Counted from the stretch's first letter, positions 1-10,247 are shown. The stretch: 33,021 bases of DNA from Candidatus Omnitrophota bacterium (GCA_029567025.1 JAKQLT010000217.1:1-33021), one strand, 5' to 3'. Numbers and translations: made by a program. Notes: generated from the letters alone by a model not told the origin.

Positions 1-189
1 GATAGAAAAGCTCAAATTGGCACGGGAGATAGAAGTGAGAAAATCCGCACTTATAATTTTCCTGATAGAAGAGTCACCGATCATCGTATTGGTTTTACAA
101 CGCATCAATTGATGAATGTCATCGAAGGCGAATTAGATGAAATTACCGAAGCGCTTTTAAAGGCAGAATATGAGGCGTCTTTAAAATGA
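1..189 (+). CDS. prfA: Peptide chain release factor 1, C-terminal part (5' truncated by window)
   Basis: Frame 1 translates [82 protein letters not shown] is typical RF1; stop overlaps the prmC start (ATGA). Confidence 0.93.
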   Translation, partial: DRKAQIGTGDRSEKIRTYNFPDRRVTDHRIGFTTHQLMNVIEGELDEITEALLKAEYEASLK

Positions 190-980
190 AAATAGAGGAG
201 CAATTATTAACTCATCTTTTTAATTGTCGTCGTGTTGATCTTTATGCTGGAAAACGGACGTTAACGGATGAACAGATGCAAGTTTTTTCTCATATGAAAT
301 CACGGCTTTCTCAAGGAGAGCCGTTACAATACATTTTGGGCGCTGTTGATTTTATGGGCATTTCTTTATGTGTGGATGAAAGAGTCCTTATTCCTCGTCC
401 CGAGACAGAAGAATTAGTCGTATGCGCGATTGATTTATTGAAACAGGGAAACGGGTCACAGATAAGATATGTTTTGGATTTGGGGACAGGTTCTGGCAAT
501 ATCGCGATCGCGATTGCGAAAAATGTTTTAAATAGTTTTGTGACGACGGTTGACATTTCCCCAGCCGCGATAGATTTAGCTACATTAAACGCCCATGAAA
601 ATAAACTTAACGATAAAATACGTTTTATTTGCCAAGATATGAAGATTTTTTTAAAAGAAGAGATATTTCGCAATAAGTACGATCTTGTCATTTCTAATCC
701 TCCGTATATTCCTACCGCCCAGATCGAACAGCTTCCCTGTGATGTGAAGAAGGAGCCGTTTATCGCTTTAGACGGCGGAGAAGATGGTCTTAATTTTTAT
801 CGCGAAATTATTTCCGCGGCGCATTTATTGTTAGAAGATAATGGATGCCTTCTTCTGGAAATTGGCGAGTATCAGGCCGAGGATATTAAAAAAATAGTTG
901 AGGCATCAGGAAAATATCAAGAATGTTCTTTTCGAAAAGATAATGCAGGAAAACAACGGATAACCATTATAAAAAGGTAG
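186..980 (+). CDS. prmC: Release factor glutamine N5-methyltransferase
   Basis: [15 protein letters not shown] motif and NPPY motif; adjacent to prfA. Confidence 0.95.
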   Translation: MKIEEQLLTHLFNCRRVDLYAGKRTLTDEQMQVFSHMKSRLSQGEPLQYILGAVDFMGISLCVDERVLIPRPETEELVVCAIDLLKQGNGSQIRYVLDLGTGSGNIAIAIAKNVLNSFVTTVDISPAAIDLATLNAHENKLNDKIRFICQDMKIFLKEEIFRNKYDLVISNPPYIPTAQIEQLPCDVKKEPFIALDGGEDGLNFYREIISAAHLLLEDNGCLLLEIGEYQAEDIKKIVEASGKYQECSFRKDNAGKQRITIIKR

Positions 981-985
981 ATTGT

Positions 986-2257
986 ATGGATAAATTGATC
1001 ATCGAAGGTGGAAAATTTTTAAAAGGCGAGATTATGGTCAGCGGGTCCAAGAATGCCGCATTGCCTATTATTGCGGCCACATTATTAACGGATGAACCGT
1101 GTGTGATTCGCAATGTCCCACGGTTAATGGATACATCGACGATGATACGGCTTTTGAAATCGTTAGGTAAAGATGTGGAGTGGGGCAAAGATAATAAAAT
1201 TTTAATTTCTTCCAACGGTAAACCGAGTGATTTTGCGGATTATAAACTTGTCTCGACGATGCGCGGGTCTTTTTGTGTCTTAGGGCCTCTTTTAGGGAAA
1301 TTGGGTCATGCGAAAGTTTCTTTACCTGGCGGATGCGTTATTGGGGTTCGTCCGGTCGACCTTCACTTAAAAGGGTTGCGCGCTTTAGGGGCAAAAATTG
1401 AGGTTGAAGCCGGCTATGTTCTGGCCAAAGCGAATCGTTTAAAAGGAACGCATATGTATTTAGGCGGAGGGTTTGGTTCTTCTGTTTTGGCGACGGCTAA
1501 TGTGATGATGGCCGCTGTTTTAGCTGAAGGGGAAACCATTATTGAGTCTGCGGCGTGTGAGCCCGAAGTAGAAGATTTAGCGGATTTTTTAACGGCGATG
1601 GGCGCGCGCATTAAAGGAAAGGGAAGTCCGCGTCTTATTATCACAGGGGTAAAGAAATTAAAAGGTGTTAATTATCAGATTATTCCAGATCGTATTGAGG
1701 CCGGAACGTTTATTTTACTGGCGGCTGCCCTTCGTAATAATAATATCGTTATTAAAGGAGCGAACCTATCTCATTTAATGGCGCTTGTTGATAAAATGAA
1801 AGAAGCGGGCGTGAAGATAACGGAAAATAATGAAGGAGATATTTTTGTAAAAACTTCGAAAAATTTAAAACCTGTAACGGTTACAACTTATCCTTATCCG
1901 GGATTTCCGACGGATCTTCAAGCACAAATGATGGCTCTTATGACAACTATTGATGGGATTAGCGTGGTCACAGACAGGGTTTATCCGGATCGCTTTATGC
2001 ATGTCGCGGAATTAAATCGTATGGGCGCGAATATAAAAAAAGAAGGCAGCAACGCGGTTGTCCATGGTGTTAAACATTTATCGGGCGCGCCTGTTGTCGC
2101 GTCTGATTTACGCGCATCAGCCGCTCTTGTTATGGCCGGATTAACCGCTAAAGGAAAAACAGAAATACGGCGACTTTATCATTTAGACCGCGGCTATGAA
2201 AATCTTGATAAGAAATTAACACAGCTCGGCGCAAAAATTTATCGCGAAAAAGAATAA
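986..2257 (+). CDS. murA: UDP-N-acetylglucosamine 1-carboxyvinyltransferase
   Basis: 423 aa, [28 protein letters not shown]...; [11 protein letters not shown] and [14 protein letters not shown] motifs. Confidence 0.97.
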   Translation: MDKLIIEGGKFLKGEIMVSGSKNAALPIIAATLLTDEPCVIRNVPRLMDTSTMIRLLKSLGKDVEWGKDNKILISSNGKPSDFADYKLVSTMRGSFCVLGPLLGKLGHAKVSLPGGCVIGVRPVDLHLKGLRALGAKIEVEAGYVLAKANRLKGTHMYLGGGFGSSVLATANVMMAAVLAEGETIIESAACEPEVEDLADFLTAMGARIKGKGSPRLIITGVKKLKGVNYQIIPDRIEAGTFILLAAALRNNNIVIKGANLSHLMALVDKMKEAGVKITENNEGDIFVKTSKNLKPVTVTTYPYPGFPTDLQAQMMALMTTIDGISVVTDRVYPDRFMHVAELNRMGANIKKEGSNAVVHGVKHLSGAPVVASDLRASAALVMAGLTAKGKTEIRRLYHLDRGYENLDKKLTQLGAKIYREKE

Positions 2258-2264
2258 ATGGCGC

Positions 2265-2297
2265 AACCTTTCCCCACCCCCGGGGTGGGGAAAGGTT
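2265..2297. repeat. GC-rich intergenic palindrome, copy 1 (perfect 16-bp arms, 1-nt centre)
   Basis: aacctttccccacccc-c-ggggtggggaaaggtt in an AT-rich genome; related copies at 13581, 26021, 30614 and 31209. Confidence 0.9.
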
Positions 2298-2310
2298 AAA
2301 GGGAGATGGT

Positions 2311-2889
2311 ATGATTTTGATGATCGATAATTATGATTCGTTTACGTATAATCTCGTCCAGTATTTCGGCGAGTTGGGCGCTGATTTACAAGTGTATCGG
2401 AATGACGCATTATCTCTCAACGATATTCAAAAAATGAATTCGAAGAAAATTGTTATTTCTCCTGGTCCTGGACGTCCAGAAGATGCGGGGATTTCTGTTG
2501 ATATTATTAAGTGTTTTTCTGGAAAAATTCCGATTTTAGGCGTGTGCTTGGGGCATCAGGCCGTTGGTTATGCTTTTGGAGGAAAAATCATTCGCGCTAA
2601 AAATATTATGCACGGAAAAACATCTCGTATAAAACATAACAATAAAGATATTTTTAAAAATTTAAAGAATCCTTTTGAGGCGACGCGATATCATTCTTTA
2701 GTCATTGAAGAAAAGACGTTACCTGATTGTTTAGAGGTTATGGCTTATACGCAAGAAGATAAAGAAATTATGGGCGTTCGACATAAACAATTTCCTTTGT
2801 GGGGTGTGCAGTTTCATCCGGAATCGATTTTGACAAAAGAAGGGAAAAATTTGTTAAAAAATTTTCTTCATATTAATGGAGGGCATTAA
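2311..2889 (+). CDS. trpG: Anthranilate/aminodeoxychorismate synthase glutamine amidotransferase component
   Basis: [31 protein letters not shown] nucleophile motif; WGVQFHPES; followed by trpDCF. Confidence 0.95.
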   Translation: MILMIDNYDSFTYNLVQYFGELGADLQVYRNDALSLNDIQKMNSKKIVISPGPGRPEDAGISVDIIKCFSGKIPILGVCLGHQAVGYAFGGKIIRAKNIMHGKTSRIKHNNKDIFKNLKNPFEATRYHSLVIEEKTLPDCLEVMAYTQEDKEIMGVRHKQFPLWGVQFHPESILTKEGKNLLKNFLHINGGH

Positions 2890-2905
2890 TTGTGAAGGTG
2901 TTTTT

Positions 2906-3919
2906 ATGAGAACATTTATTGAAAAAATTAAAGATGGCGAAAATTTAACGCAACAAGAGGTTGAAATTGCGATGCACGCCATTATGGAAGGTAAAACTCC
3001 TAAAAATGATATTGCGGATTTTTTATTGGCCTTGCGTCATAAAGGCCCAACTATCGATGAGATTACTGGCGCGGCAAAGATTATGAGGCGATTTGTTGTC
3101 CCCATAAAAAGTTGTCATAAAAATATTTTAGATACCTGCGGAACCGGTGGAGATAGAAAAAATACGTTTAATATTTCAACATTGTCGGCCTTAGTCGTGG
3201 CTGGCGCAGGAGTTCCTGTCGCCAAACACGGAAATCGTTCTGTTTCGAGTAAATGCGGAAGCGCAGATATTTTAGAAGAGCTGGGTGTTAATCTTGATAT
3301 TGCACAAGAACGTGTAACGGAATGTTTAAATGAAGTGGGGATTGCTTTTTTATTTGCGCAAAAACTTCATCCGGCGATGAAGAATGTCGCACCTATCCGT
3401 AAAGAATTAGGAGTTGAAACGATTTTTAATGTGTTAGGTCCTTTGACAAATCCGGCGAATGCGACACATCAGATTATAGGTGTCTATAATCGTGATTATG
3501 TGGAACCGTTAGCGCATGTTTTGAAAAATTTAGGTCTTAAGAAAGCGCTTGTTGTTCATGGCGGCGATGGGCTGGATGAAATTACGACAACCACCAATAC
3601 GTTTATCAGTGAATTTAATGGAAAAGACGTTGTGAGCTATGATATTTCCCCTGAAGAATTAGGCTTTCCATTAGCCGAGTTAGCCGATTTAGTCGGCGGA
3701 GACCTTTGCACGAACCTTGACATTGCTCAAAGAATTTTAGACGGCGAACACTGGCCTAAGAGGGATATTGTTGTTTTAAATGCTGCTTACGCTTTATATG
3801 TTTTCGGAAAAGTTGACACTATTTCCGATGGCATTGAAATGGCTCAAGGCTCTTTAGACACCGGCAAGGCCTTTGAAAAATTACAACAATTAAAGGAATT
3901 TACCAATCGTGGAAGCTGA
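2906..3919 (+). CDS. trpD: Anthranilate phosphoribosyltransferase (ORF-track start 2876 is probably too early)
   Basis: DTCGTGGDRKNTFNIST and KHGNRSVSSKCGSADILEELG motifs; ATG at 2906 gives MRTFIEKIKDGENLTQQE, a typical TrpD N-terminus. Confidence 0.95.
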   Translation: MRTFIEKIKDGENLTQQEVEIAMHAIMEGKTPKNDIADFLLALRHKGPTIDEITGAAKIMRRFVVPIKSCHKNILDTCGTGGDRKNTFNISTLSALVVAGAGVPVAKHGNRSVSSKCGSADILEELGVNLDIAQERVTECLNEVGIAFLFAQKLHPAMKNVAPIRKELGVETIFNVLGPLTNPANATHQIIGVYNRDYVEPLAHVLKNLGLKKALVVHGGDGLDEITTTTNTFISEFNGKDVVSYDISPEELGFPLAELADLVGGDLCTNLDIAQRILDGEHWPKRDIVVLNAAYALYVFGKVDTISDGIEMAQGSLDTGKAFEKLQQLKEFTNRGS

Positions 3920-4700
3920 TTTTCTTCAACAGATCATCTCTCATAAACGCCATATCATCGAAACTAAAAAGGAATATTTTTTAAAGTTAAAGGATCATGC
4001 CAGCTGTTTGCAGACACAAAAGTATCATGTTTTTAAAAAAAGCATTTCAGCGCCTGATAAAATAAGTCTTATCGCAGAAATTAAGAAAGCCTCGCCTTCT
4101 AAAGGTCTTATTCGTGAAAATTTTGATGTTCTGTCTATTGCAAAAACTTATGAAGAACAAGGCGCGGCCGGGATTTCTGTCTTGACGGAAGATAGATTTT
4201 TTTTAGGAAGCATATCTTATTTGAAAAAAGTTGCGGATTGTGTTCATGTTCCGGTTTTAGCAAAAGATTTTTTTATCGATGAAGGACAGATTTATGAAGC
4301 CCATGCGCACGGGGCGAGCGCGGTTCTTTTAATTATGGCGATTCTAAAAGATCATGAAGTAAAACAATTAATGAATGTCGCGCGGTCTTTAGACGTGGAT
4401 TGTTTAGTTGAGGTTCACAATCGAGAAGAATTTTTGCGTGCTTTAGATTGTGGCGCTGAAATCATAGGCATTAATAATCGCGATTTAAAAACGTTTCATG
4501 TGGATCTTCGCGTTGCCGAAGAATTAATTCCGCAAATTCCTAAAGATAAAGTGATTGTCGTTGAAAGCGGCATTCATTTTTATGGTGAAGTAAAACGTTT
4601 TAAAGAATTGGGCGCGCAGGCGGTTTTAATCGGAGAAACTTTTATGAGAGAACAAGATATAGCACAAAAAATAAAGGAAGTGATGTATGGTCAAAGTTAA
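3909..4700 (+). CDS. trpC: Indole-3-glycerol phosphate synthase (GTG start overlapping trpD)
   Basis: LIAEIKKASPSKGLIRENFD, GINNRDLKTFHVDL, VESGI motifs. Confidence 0.96.
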   Translation: MEADFLQQIISHKRHIIETKKEYFLKLKDHASCLQTQKYHVFKKSISAPDKISLIAEIKKASPSKGLIRENFDVLSIAKTYEEQGAAGISVLTEDRFFLGSISYLKKVADCVHVPVLAKDFFIDEGQIYEAHAHGASAVLLIMAILKDHEVKQLMNVARSLDVDCLVEVHNREEFLRALDCGAEIIGINNRDLKTFHVDLRVAEELIPQIPKDKVIVVESGIHFYGEVKRFKELGAQAVLIGETFMREQDIAQKIKEVMYGQS

Positions 4701-5298
4701 GGTGTGCGGGATAACGAATTTTGAAGACGCGTCGAAATCCGCGTTTTATGACGCGGCGGCTGTTGGTTTTGTTTTTTGCAAAAAAAGTCCTCGCTATATT
4801 TCGCCGAGTAAGGCCAGAACGATTATTGAAAAGTTACCGCCGTTTGTGACTCCTGTCGGAGTTTTTGTAGATTTAAATGAGCGTGCGGTACGCGATATTT
4901 GCCGTTTTACGCGTATTTCAACGGTGCAGTTTCACGGAGAAGAAGATCAGATGTATTGCAAGCGCTTTAAAGATTATAAAATCATTAAAGCGTTTCGTGT
5001 CGGAGAGTATTTTGATATTGAAAAAGTGAAAAAATACAAAGTAGACGCGTTTCTTTTTGATACATATCAAGAAAATGTTGCCGGAGGCACAGGAAAGACA
5101 TTTAATTGGTATCTTTTAAAAGATATAAAATTTGATAAACCGGTTATTTTGTCCGGCGGCTTAAATCCTCTTAACGTAAAAGAGGCGATAGGGATTCTTA
5201 ATCCTTTTATGGTCGATGTCTCAAGTGGCGTTGAACAATCACCCGGCATTAAAAGTCCAAAATTAATCCGAGATTTCTTTGAGGCGGTAAAAGCGTAG
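4687..5298 (+). CDS. trpF: Phosphoribosylanthranilate isomerase
   Basis: VKVCGITNFEDA, GFVFCKKSPRYI, LSGGLNPLNV, VDVSSGVE motifs. Confidence 0.96.
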   Translation: MVKVKVCGITNFEDASKSAFYDAAAVGFVFCKKSPRYISPSKARTIIEKLPPFVTPVGVFVDLNERAVRDICRFTRISTVQFHGEEDQMYCKRFKDYKIIKAFRVGEYFDIEKVKKYKVDAFLFDTYQENVAGGTGKTFNWYLLKDIKFDKPVILSGGLNPLNVKEAIGILNPFMVDVSSGVEQSPGIKSPKLIRDFFEAVKA

Positions 5299-5338
5299 GA
5301 AGTTTTTTACAGCTTATAATTATGAGAAAGACAATTTC

Positions 5339-7293
5339 ATGAATTTTTTTATTAAGATGGTAGTCCCGTTTTTGCCTGTTTTCGTTTTCTGCTTTGTTTA
5401 TTTATTTTTTTTAACGATTTCTAGGCCCCAATTATTAGGATGGAAAGATTCTTTTTTAAAGAGTGCTGTCGTTTGGGCAGGATTAGTGGTTCTTAGCACT
5501 GAAATATTAAGTATTTGGCACGCGTTAAATTTTGAAAATTTAGTCTTTTTTTGGTGTTTTTTATTCTTTGGGCTTCTTTTTTTATTTTTTATAAATCGTA
5601 AAAAAGTATTTTCTATAGAAATAGAATTTTTAAAAAAAAGATTCCTTTCTTTTTTTTCTTTTTCCTTCGCAGTAATATTAAGTTTTTCCTTAGGGCTTCT
5701 TTTTTTGGCGGTAGTGGCCCCGCCGAATAATTATGATTCAATGACTTATCATATGTCGCGGGTAGAGCATTGGATCCAAAATCAAAGTGTTTTTCATTAC
5801 CCTACTAATATTACTCGTCAATTATTTTCTGCTCCATGGGCAGAGTTTGCGATTCTTCATTTTCAGATATTATCTCGATCAGATTTTTTTGCAAATTTAG
5901 TTCAGTGGACATCTTTTCTCGGAGTTGTGATTGGCGTTATGGCGATAGTTGAGAAAATAGGTGGGGGGGGGTATATGTTCAAACTTTAGCGGCATTATTG
6001 ACAGCTTCTCTTCCCATGGGTATTTTGCAAGCCACAACGACACAAAATGATTTAGTCTTAAGTTTTTGGGTCGTTTCTTTTGTTTATTTTTTGTTCCAAA
6101 CTATTAAAAATAATAATCGCAGTATCCTTCCATATGTTTTTTTAGGGTTATCGGTGGGGATTGGGTTCCTCACAAAAGCTACAATGATTTTTTTTATTGT
6201 TTCTTTTTGTAGTCTGGGAGTGCTTCATTTGTTATGCAAAAGAGAATTCAAAAAATATCTGAAAGGATTTGTTATTGTTTTTTCTATCGCGCTTTTGTTT
6301 AATGTAGGGCATTTTTATAGGAATTATGATTTGGGACAGCACATTCTTATGCCGATTCCAGAGGTGTCAAAAAATGTTGTTAATGAGCGTTTTTCTTTTA
6401 AGGGAGGATTGTCTAATACGATGAGAAATATTCTCCTGCATCTGAATTCGCCTTTTGAAGAAATAAATAATTTGATTTTTTCTTTTTCAAAAAAGATTCA
6501 TCAGTGGATGGATGTCGATTTTGATGATGCTCGGTATACTTATGGAAAAATTAAAGATTTTACTGTGAAAAATCATATTCATGAAGATGTTAGTGGGAAT
6601 TTTTATCATTTTTTGTTTTTGTTTATTTCTTTCATGGCGATTTTTTTATCGAGAAAAAAATATTTTAATAATTTTTATTTTTCTTTCTTGTTTTTTGGGA
6701 ATTTATTGGCTTTTTTTATTTTTTCTTTTTATTTAAAATGGCAACCATGGGGAAGCCGTTTGCAATTGCCTTTTTTTATGCTTGCGATTGCTTCAGTTGT
6801 ATTATTGTTTCAAGATATTAAAACTCGTTGGAGGTTTATTGTAAATGGGATTATTTTTTTCATTGTTTTTTCTTCTAGTCCATATCTTTTAAAAAATCCT
6901 GCTAAACGGTTAATTTCTGCGAAAAAGGCTACTGTTTGGAATACTTCGCGAGAGGATATGTATTTTGTTTATCATGAGAGATTGAGGAAAAAAGAATATA
7001 GAAAAATAGTGAATTATATAAAAGACTCCAACTGCCATGAGATTGGCTTATTTGTTGGGGAAGATGATTGGGAGTATCCCTTTTTTGCTTTGTTTCGAAA
7101 AGAGCAGTATCCTGTTCACATAGAACATGTTTTTGTTAAAAATGCGTCTTATAAATATTCTGACTTTTTATTCTCTCCTTGCGCTGTTATTCTTAAGCGC
7201 GAAATATCTGAAATAGATAGAAAGAAGAACGAAGATTTTTTTAAGTTGAAAAAATATTATTCGGATTATTTTGAATTATATTTAAAGGAGTAA
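5339..7293 (+). pseudogene. Multi-pass membrane glycosyltransferase (GT39/ArnT-like), split into two ORFs by a frameshift at a G9 tract
   Basis: ORFs 5339-5989 and 5998-7293 are consecutive parts of one protein: ...PPNNYDSMTYHMSRVEHW... then VYVQTLAALLTASLPMGILQATTTQNDLVLSFW... The frame changes at tGGGGGGGGGtat (5962-5970). Confidence 0.8.
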
Positions 7294-7380
7294 AGAATTG
7301 TTATTTTATATGAATCTTGTAAGTCTTTTATTTTCTAAGCGATAAAAATTTGTTATTTTTTAAAATGCATGTTATCTTTT

Positions 7381-7580
7381 GTTTAGGCCGATAAAGGTAA
7401 ACCCGGGGAAACTCGGGGACACAAAGCCGACAGACCTAAATAGCGTAAGACCTAAAAGGCCCGACGGTTCCTTAAGTGGACGGGGCATACCACGAGATGT
7501 GGCGAGGCGGTTGATGAGCTAAATGGTGGCTGGGTTGCCGAAGAGCGAGGGCGGGAGATATCCGCATCTTTATCGGCTCT
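7381..7580 (+). promoter_or_regulatory. c-di-GMP-I (GEMM-I) riboswitch aptamer with strongly expanded P3
   Basis: AAAGGTAAACCcggGGAAACtcggGGACACAAAGCCgacagaCCTAAA...TGGTGGCTGGGTTGCCGAAG matches the GEMM-I core (AGGGCAAACC-hairpin with GAAA loop-GGGACGCAAAGCC...GGTAGCCGGGTTACCGA). By reference to Vc2 numbering, G20 is kept and the C22-G45 pair appears as U-A. A 10-bp stem GCCGATAAAG (7387-7396)/CTTTATCGGC (7568-7577) can close it. Confidence 0.85.
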
Positions 7581-7595
7581 CTTCTTTAAAACGAT

Positions 7596-7624
7596 AATCC
7601 CTTACATGATAAGGGATTTTTTAT
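7596..7624 (+). terminator. Rho-independent terminator, probable riboswitch expression platform
   Basis: AATCCCTTA-catga-TAAGGGATT followed by a T-rich tract, directly after the aptamer. Confidence 0.88.
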
Positions 7625-7684
7625 TTGAAAGACATCTTTTCAAAAATCCTTTTAAAAAAAATAAGCAAAAAAAATGAATTATGC

Positions 7685-7701
7685 TACAATACGAATTTAT
7701 G
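7685..7701 (+). promoter_or_regulatory. Possible extended -10 (TGcTACAAT) 8 nt before the ATG at 7699
   Basis: tatgcTACAATacgaatttATGAGTG; no clear Shine-Dalgarno; -35 weak. Confidence 0.4.
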
Positions 7702-8004
7702 AGTGAAAAATTAATGCGTGTGTATAAGAAATATGATGTGAGTCAGATCAAGCCGCATTTGATGATTTATGGCGATTTAAACGGCAGTTGCGCTAATTGT
7801 AATAATCTTAATGTGAAATTTACCGATATACAATGCCCCGAATGTAAATCTATTTTTAAATATATCGCTTTTCGCAATCCCAAGAATCATATCCCCAAAA
7901 TTTATAAATTAATGGAAGAAAAGCCCGATATGCTGATTATTGATTATGATGATTATCATAAAGCCTTAGGGGATCAGAAAGCCAAGAGCATTTTTAATGA
8001 TTAA
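7699..8004 (+). CDS. Small zinc-ribbon-like protein of unknown function (ORF track start 7681)
   Basis: MSEKLMRVYKKYDVSQIKPHLMIYGDLNGSCANCNNLNVKFTDIQCPECKSIFKY...; two CxxC pairs. Confidence 0.75.
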   Translation: MSEKLMRVYKKYDVSQIKPHLMIYGDLNGSCANCNNLNVKFTDIQCPECKSIFKYIAFRNPKNHIPKIYKLMEEKPDMLIIDYDDYHKALGDQKAKSIFND

Positions 8005-9139
8005 TCGGCCGCGTCTCATTCAAACACTGCAAAAAGTTGTTTCCTATAATTCTGAAAATCCGCCGGGAAATGAATTAGTCTTATCTCGTTTTATCGCCCA
8101 AGATATGAGATCGCTTGGGCTTGATGTGAAATTATATTCTTTTGCCAAAAATCGGCCGAATGTTATCGTCACATTAAAAGGAACATTTGAACGAGAAAAA
8201 GCGCAAAAACAAGCTCTTTTAATTACGCCGCATATTGACACTGTGCCGGCCGGAAAGGGATGGAAATATCATCCGTTAAGCGGTACTATTTCTGGCGGAA
8301 AAATTTACGGTCGAGGCACAAGTGATGATAAAGGAAATTTAGCCTCTTGTATGGAAGTCATGCGCGGTTTAGTTGAGGATAAAATAAAATTGCGTAAAGA
8401 TGTGATTTTAGCCGCGACGGTTGATGAAGAAACAGGAAGCCATTATGGCATAAAACCGCTTTTGGATAAAAAAATATTACGTCCGAAAATTGCGCTTGTC
8501 TTAGATTCTGATGAAGGCGACGCGATTGTCGCTCAAAAAGGATTGATGCATATTCGGATTCAGATTTTTGGAAAAAAAGCGCATGGCGCGTATAATTGGA
8601 AAGGTGTTAATGCGATTGAAATCGCGACGAAAATTATTACGCAATTAAAACAGATGGCTTTTAAATATAAAAAACATCCTTTATTGCGGCCTCCGACGGT
8701 AAATATCGGGACGATTAAAGGCGGTGACAAGGTCAATATCGTTGCGGATTTTTGTGAGTTTTCGGTTGATATTCGTTATTTGCCTGGCATGAATCCGCGC
8801 AATATTTTAAAAGAAGTAAAACATATTATTCGGAAATATATTTCAAAATTTAAAATTCTCGTTGATGATTTACAGTTTCCGTATGAAATAAGTGCGGAAA
8901 ACTCAGCTGTAAAATTGTATGTGGAAACAATCAGAAAATATGGGCTTAAAGGAAAATTAAAGGGAAGCGAAGGCGCGACCGTGATTACATTTTTTCAGGA
9001 ACATAAAATTCCAGCATTTGCATCAGGCTTTAGCGCCAGCGGCACCGCGCACGCAACCGATGAATTTATTCGCATGAACACATTATATAAAGGAACAAAA
9101 GCGCTTGAGGCGTTTATTAAAGAATATGATAAGAAATAA
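7997..9139 (+). CDS. M20 family metallopeptidase (ArgE/DapE/CPG2-like)
   Basis: LLITPHIDTVPAGKGWKYHP, GRGTSDDKGN, ATVDEETGS, GTAHATDEFI motifs. Confidence 0.92.
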   Translation: MINRPRLIQTLQKVVSYNSENPPGNELVLSRFIAQDMRSLGLDVKLYSFAKNRPNVIVTLKGTFEREKAQKQALLITPHIDTVPAGKGWKYHPLSGTISGGKIYGRGTSDDKGNLASCMEVMRGLVEDKIKLRKDVILAATVDEETGSHYGIKPLLDKKILRPKIALVLDSDEGDAIVAQKGLMHIRIQIFGKKAHGAYNWKGVNAIEIATKIITQLKQMAFKYKKHPLLRPPTVNIGTIKGGDKVNIVADFCEFSVDIRYLPGMNPRNILKEVKHIIRKYISKFKILVDDLQFPYEISAENSAVKLYVETIRKYGLKGKLKGSEGATVITFFQEHKIPAFASGFSASGTAHATDEFIRMNTLYKGTKALEAFIKEYDKK

Positions 9140-9848
9140 GAACATTTTTTTATCTGCAATAATTGTTTTTATGTGCTTTTGGGTTTCGCCGACGCAAGGA
9201 GAAGAAAGAAATTTTTTTGGTGAAACGATTTCCTATCGCATAAAACAATTAGGCATGTCAGGAACCGCGACTTTAACGATTGACGGGCTCACAACGATTG
9301 AAGGCAAAGAAGCGCTGCTCATTACTTTTGTCGCTAAAGGATTTACGTTTTTTGATGAGGAAAAAATATATTTGGATCCAAAAACCTATTATCCGATTAT
9401 CGTAAAACGAGATTTAGATATTTTTGGCAATAAAGAAAAAATTGTGGAATATTATGATAATGAAAAAGGTTCTGTAAAAATTATTAATTCTCAAGATCCT
9501 CATAAGCCGCGCATTATTGAAAAAGGTAAGCCTATTGAAAATATTTACGGATTTATTTATCGTCAGCGTATTAAAGGGACATTTCATATAGGAGATGAGT
9601 TTTCTGTTCAGTTTCCGACACAAGAAGTGACGATTAAAGCGGTTGATATACAAAAAATGAATGTGGCTAAGGAAGATTATGAAGTTGTTTTTATGCAAGG
9701 CAAACCACGTAATCTTAAAATTTATTTTGATATAAGCGAAAATAAAATTCCTGTTCGTCTGGAAGGCACGTTTGGTTTTGGCGGCGCGGTAATGATTATG
9801 ACCGATTATAAAGAGACCAAAGACCAAAGACCAAAGACTAAAGACTAA
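9126..9848 (+). CDS. DUF3108-type exported protein (ORF track start 9105); C-terminal ETKDQRPKTKD encoded by a heptad repeat
   Basis: Signal peptide MIRNKNIFLSAIIVFMCFWVSPTQG; FFGETISYRIKQLGMSGTATLTI; ...FGFGGAVMIMTDYK. Confidence 0.75.
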   Translation: MIRNKNIFLSAIIVFMCFWVSPTQGEERNFFGETISYRIKQLGMSGTATLTIDGLTTIEGKEALLITFVAKGFTFFDEEKIYLDPKTYYPIIVKRDLDIFGNKEKIVEYYDNEKGSVKIINSQDPHKPRIIEKGKPIENIYGFIYRQRIKGTFHIGDEFSVQFPTQEVTIKAVDIQKMNVAKEDYEVVFMQGKPRNLKIYFDISENKIPVRLEGTFGFGGAVMIMTDYKETKDQRPKTKD

Positions 9849-9849
9849 A
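9815..9849. repeat. Five tandem heptads (GACCAAA x3, GACTAAA x2), left flank of IVS-like element
   Basis: gaccaaa gaccaaa gaccaaa gactaaa gactaaa. Confidence 0.95.
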
Positions 9850-9853
9850 AAAC

Positions 9854-10213
9854 ATGAGAGATTATAGAAATATTAATGCGTATAAGCATGCTGATGAATT
9901 GGCAATTGAAGTTTATAAAACAACAAAGAATTTCCCGAAGGGAGAATCTTTCGGTCTTATATCTTAATTAAGAAGGGCGGCAGTTTCAGTTGCAGCTAAT
10001 ATTGTAGGAGGCTCCAGTCGTCAACATAAAAAAGATTATTTAAATTTTCTTTTTGTATCAAGAGGATCTTTATGTGAAACAGATTATTTGTTAAATTTGT
10101 CTTTTAAATTGGGTTATCTAAAAGCAAATGAGTTTGACCTATTAGATGAGAAAAGAAAGGAAGTGGCAAAAACGCTATTTGGCCTTATTGAATCTGTCAA
10201 AAAAGAAGTTTAG
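9854..10213 (+). pseudogene. Four-helix-bundle (S23 / 23S rRNA intervening-sequence type) protein with one in-frame stop
   Basis: MRDYRNINAYKHADELAIEVYKTTKNFPKGESFGLIS*LRRAAVSVAANIVGGSSRQHKKDYLNFLFVSRGSLCETDYLLNLSFKLGYL...; TAA at 9965-9967 where family members usually have Gln (S-Q-L-R-R-A). Confidence 0.88.
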
Positions 10214-10247
10214 GTCATTGGTCGTTGGTCTTTTGTCATTAGTCTAA
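10213..10247. repeat. Five inverted heptads (GGTCATT GGTCGTT GGTCTTT TGTCATT AGTCTAA), right flank of IVS-like element
   Basis: Reverse complement matches the GACYAAN heptads at 9815-9849; ends 4 nt before the trpB ATG. Confidence 0.88.

Noticed and set aside
311-691. Minus-strand 126-aa ORF inside prmC
   Set aside because: Antisense to a confidently identified gene; no initiation signals or recognisable domain.
9414-9827. Minus-strand 137-aa ORF inside the DUF3108 gene
   Set aside because: Composition (I/F/N/K rich) typical of an antisense shadow frame in AT-rich DNA.
9815-9849. CRISPR-like array from the heptad repeats
   Set aside because: 7-bp tandem units without spacers; no cas genes in the window.
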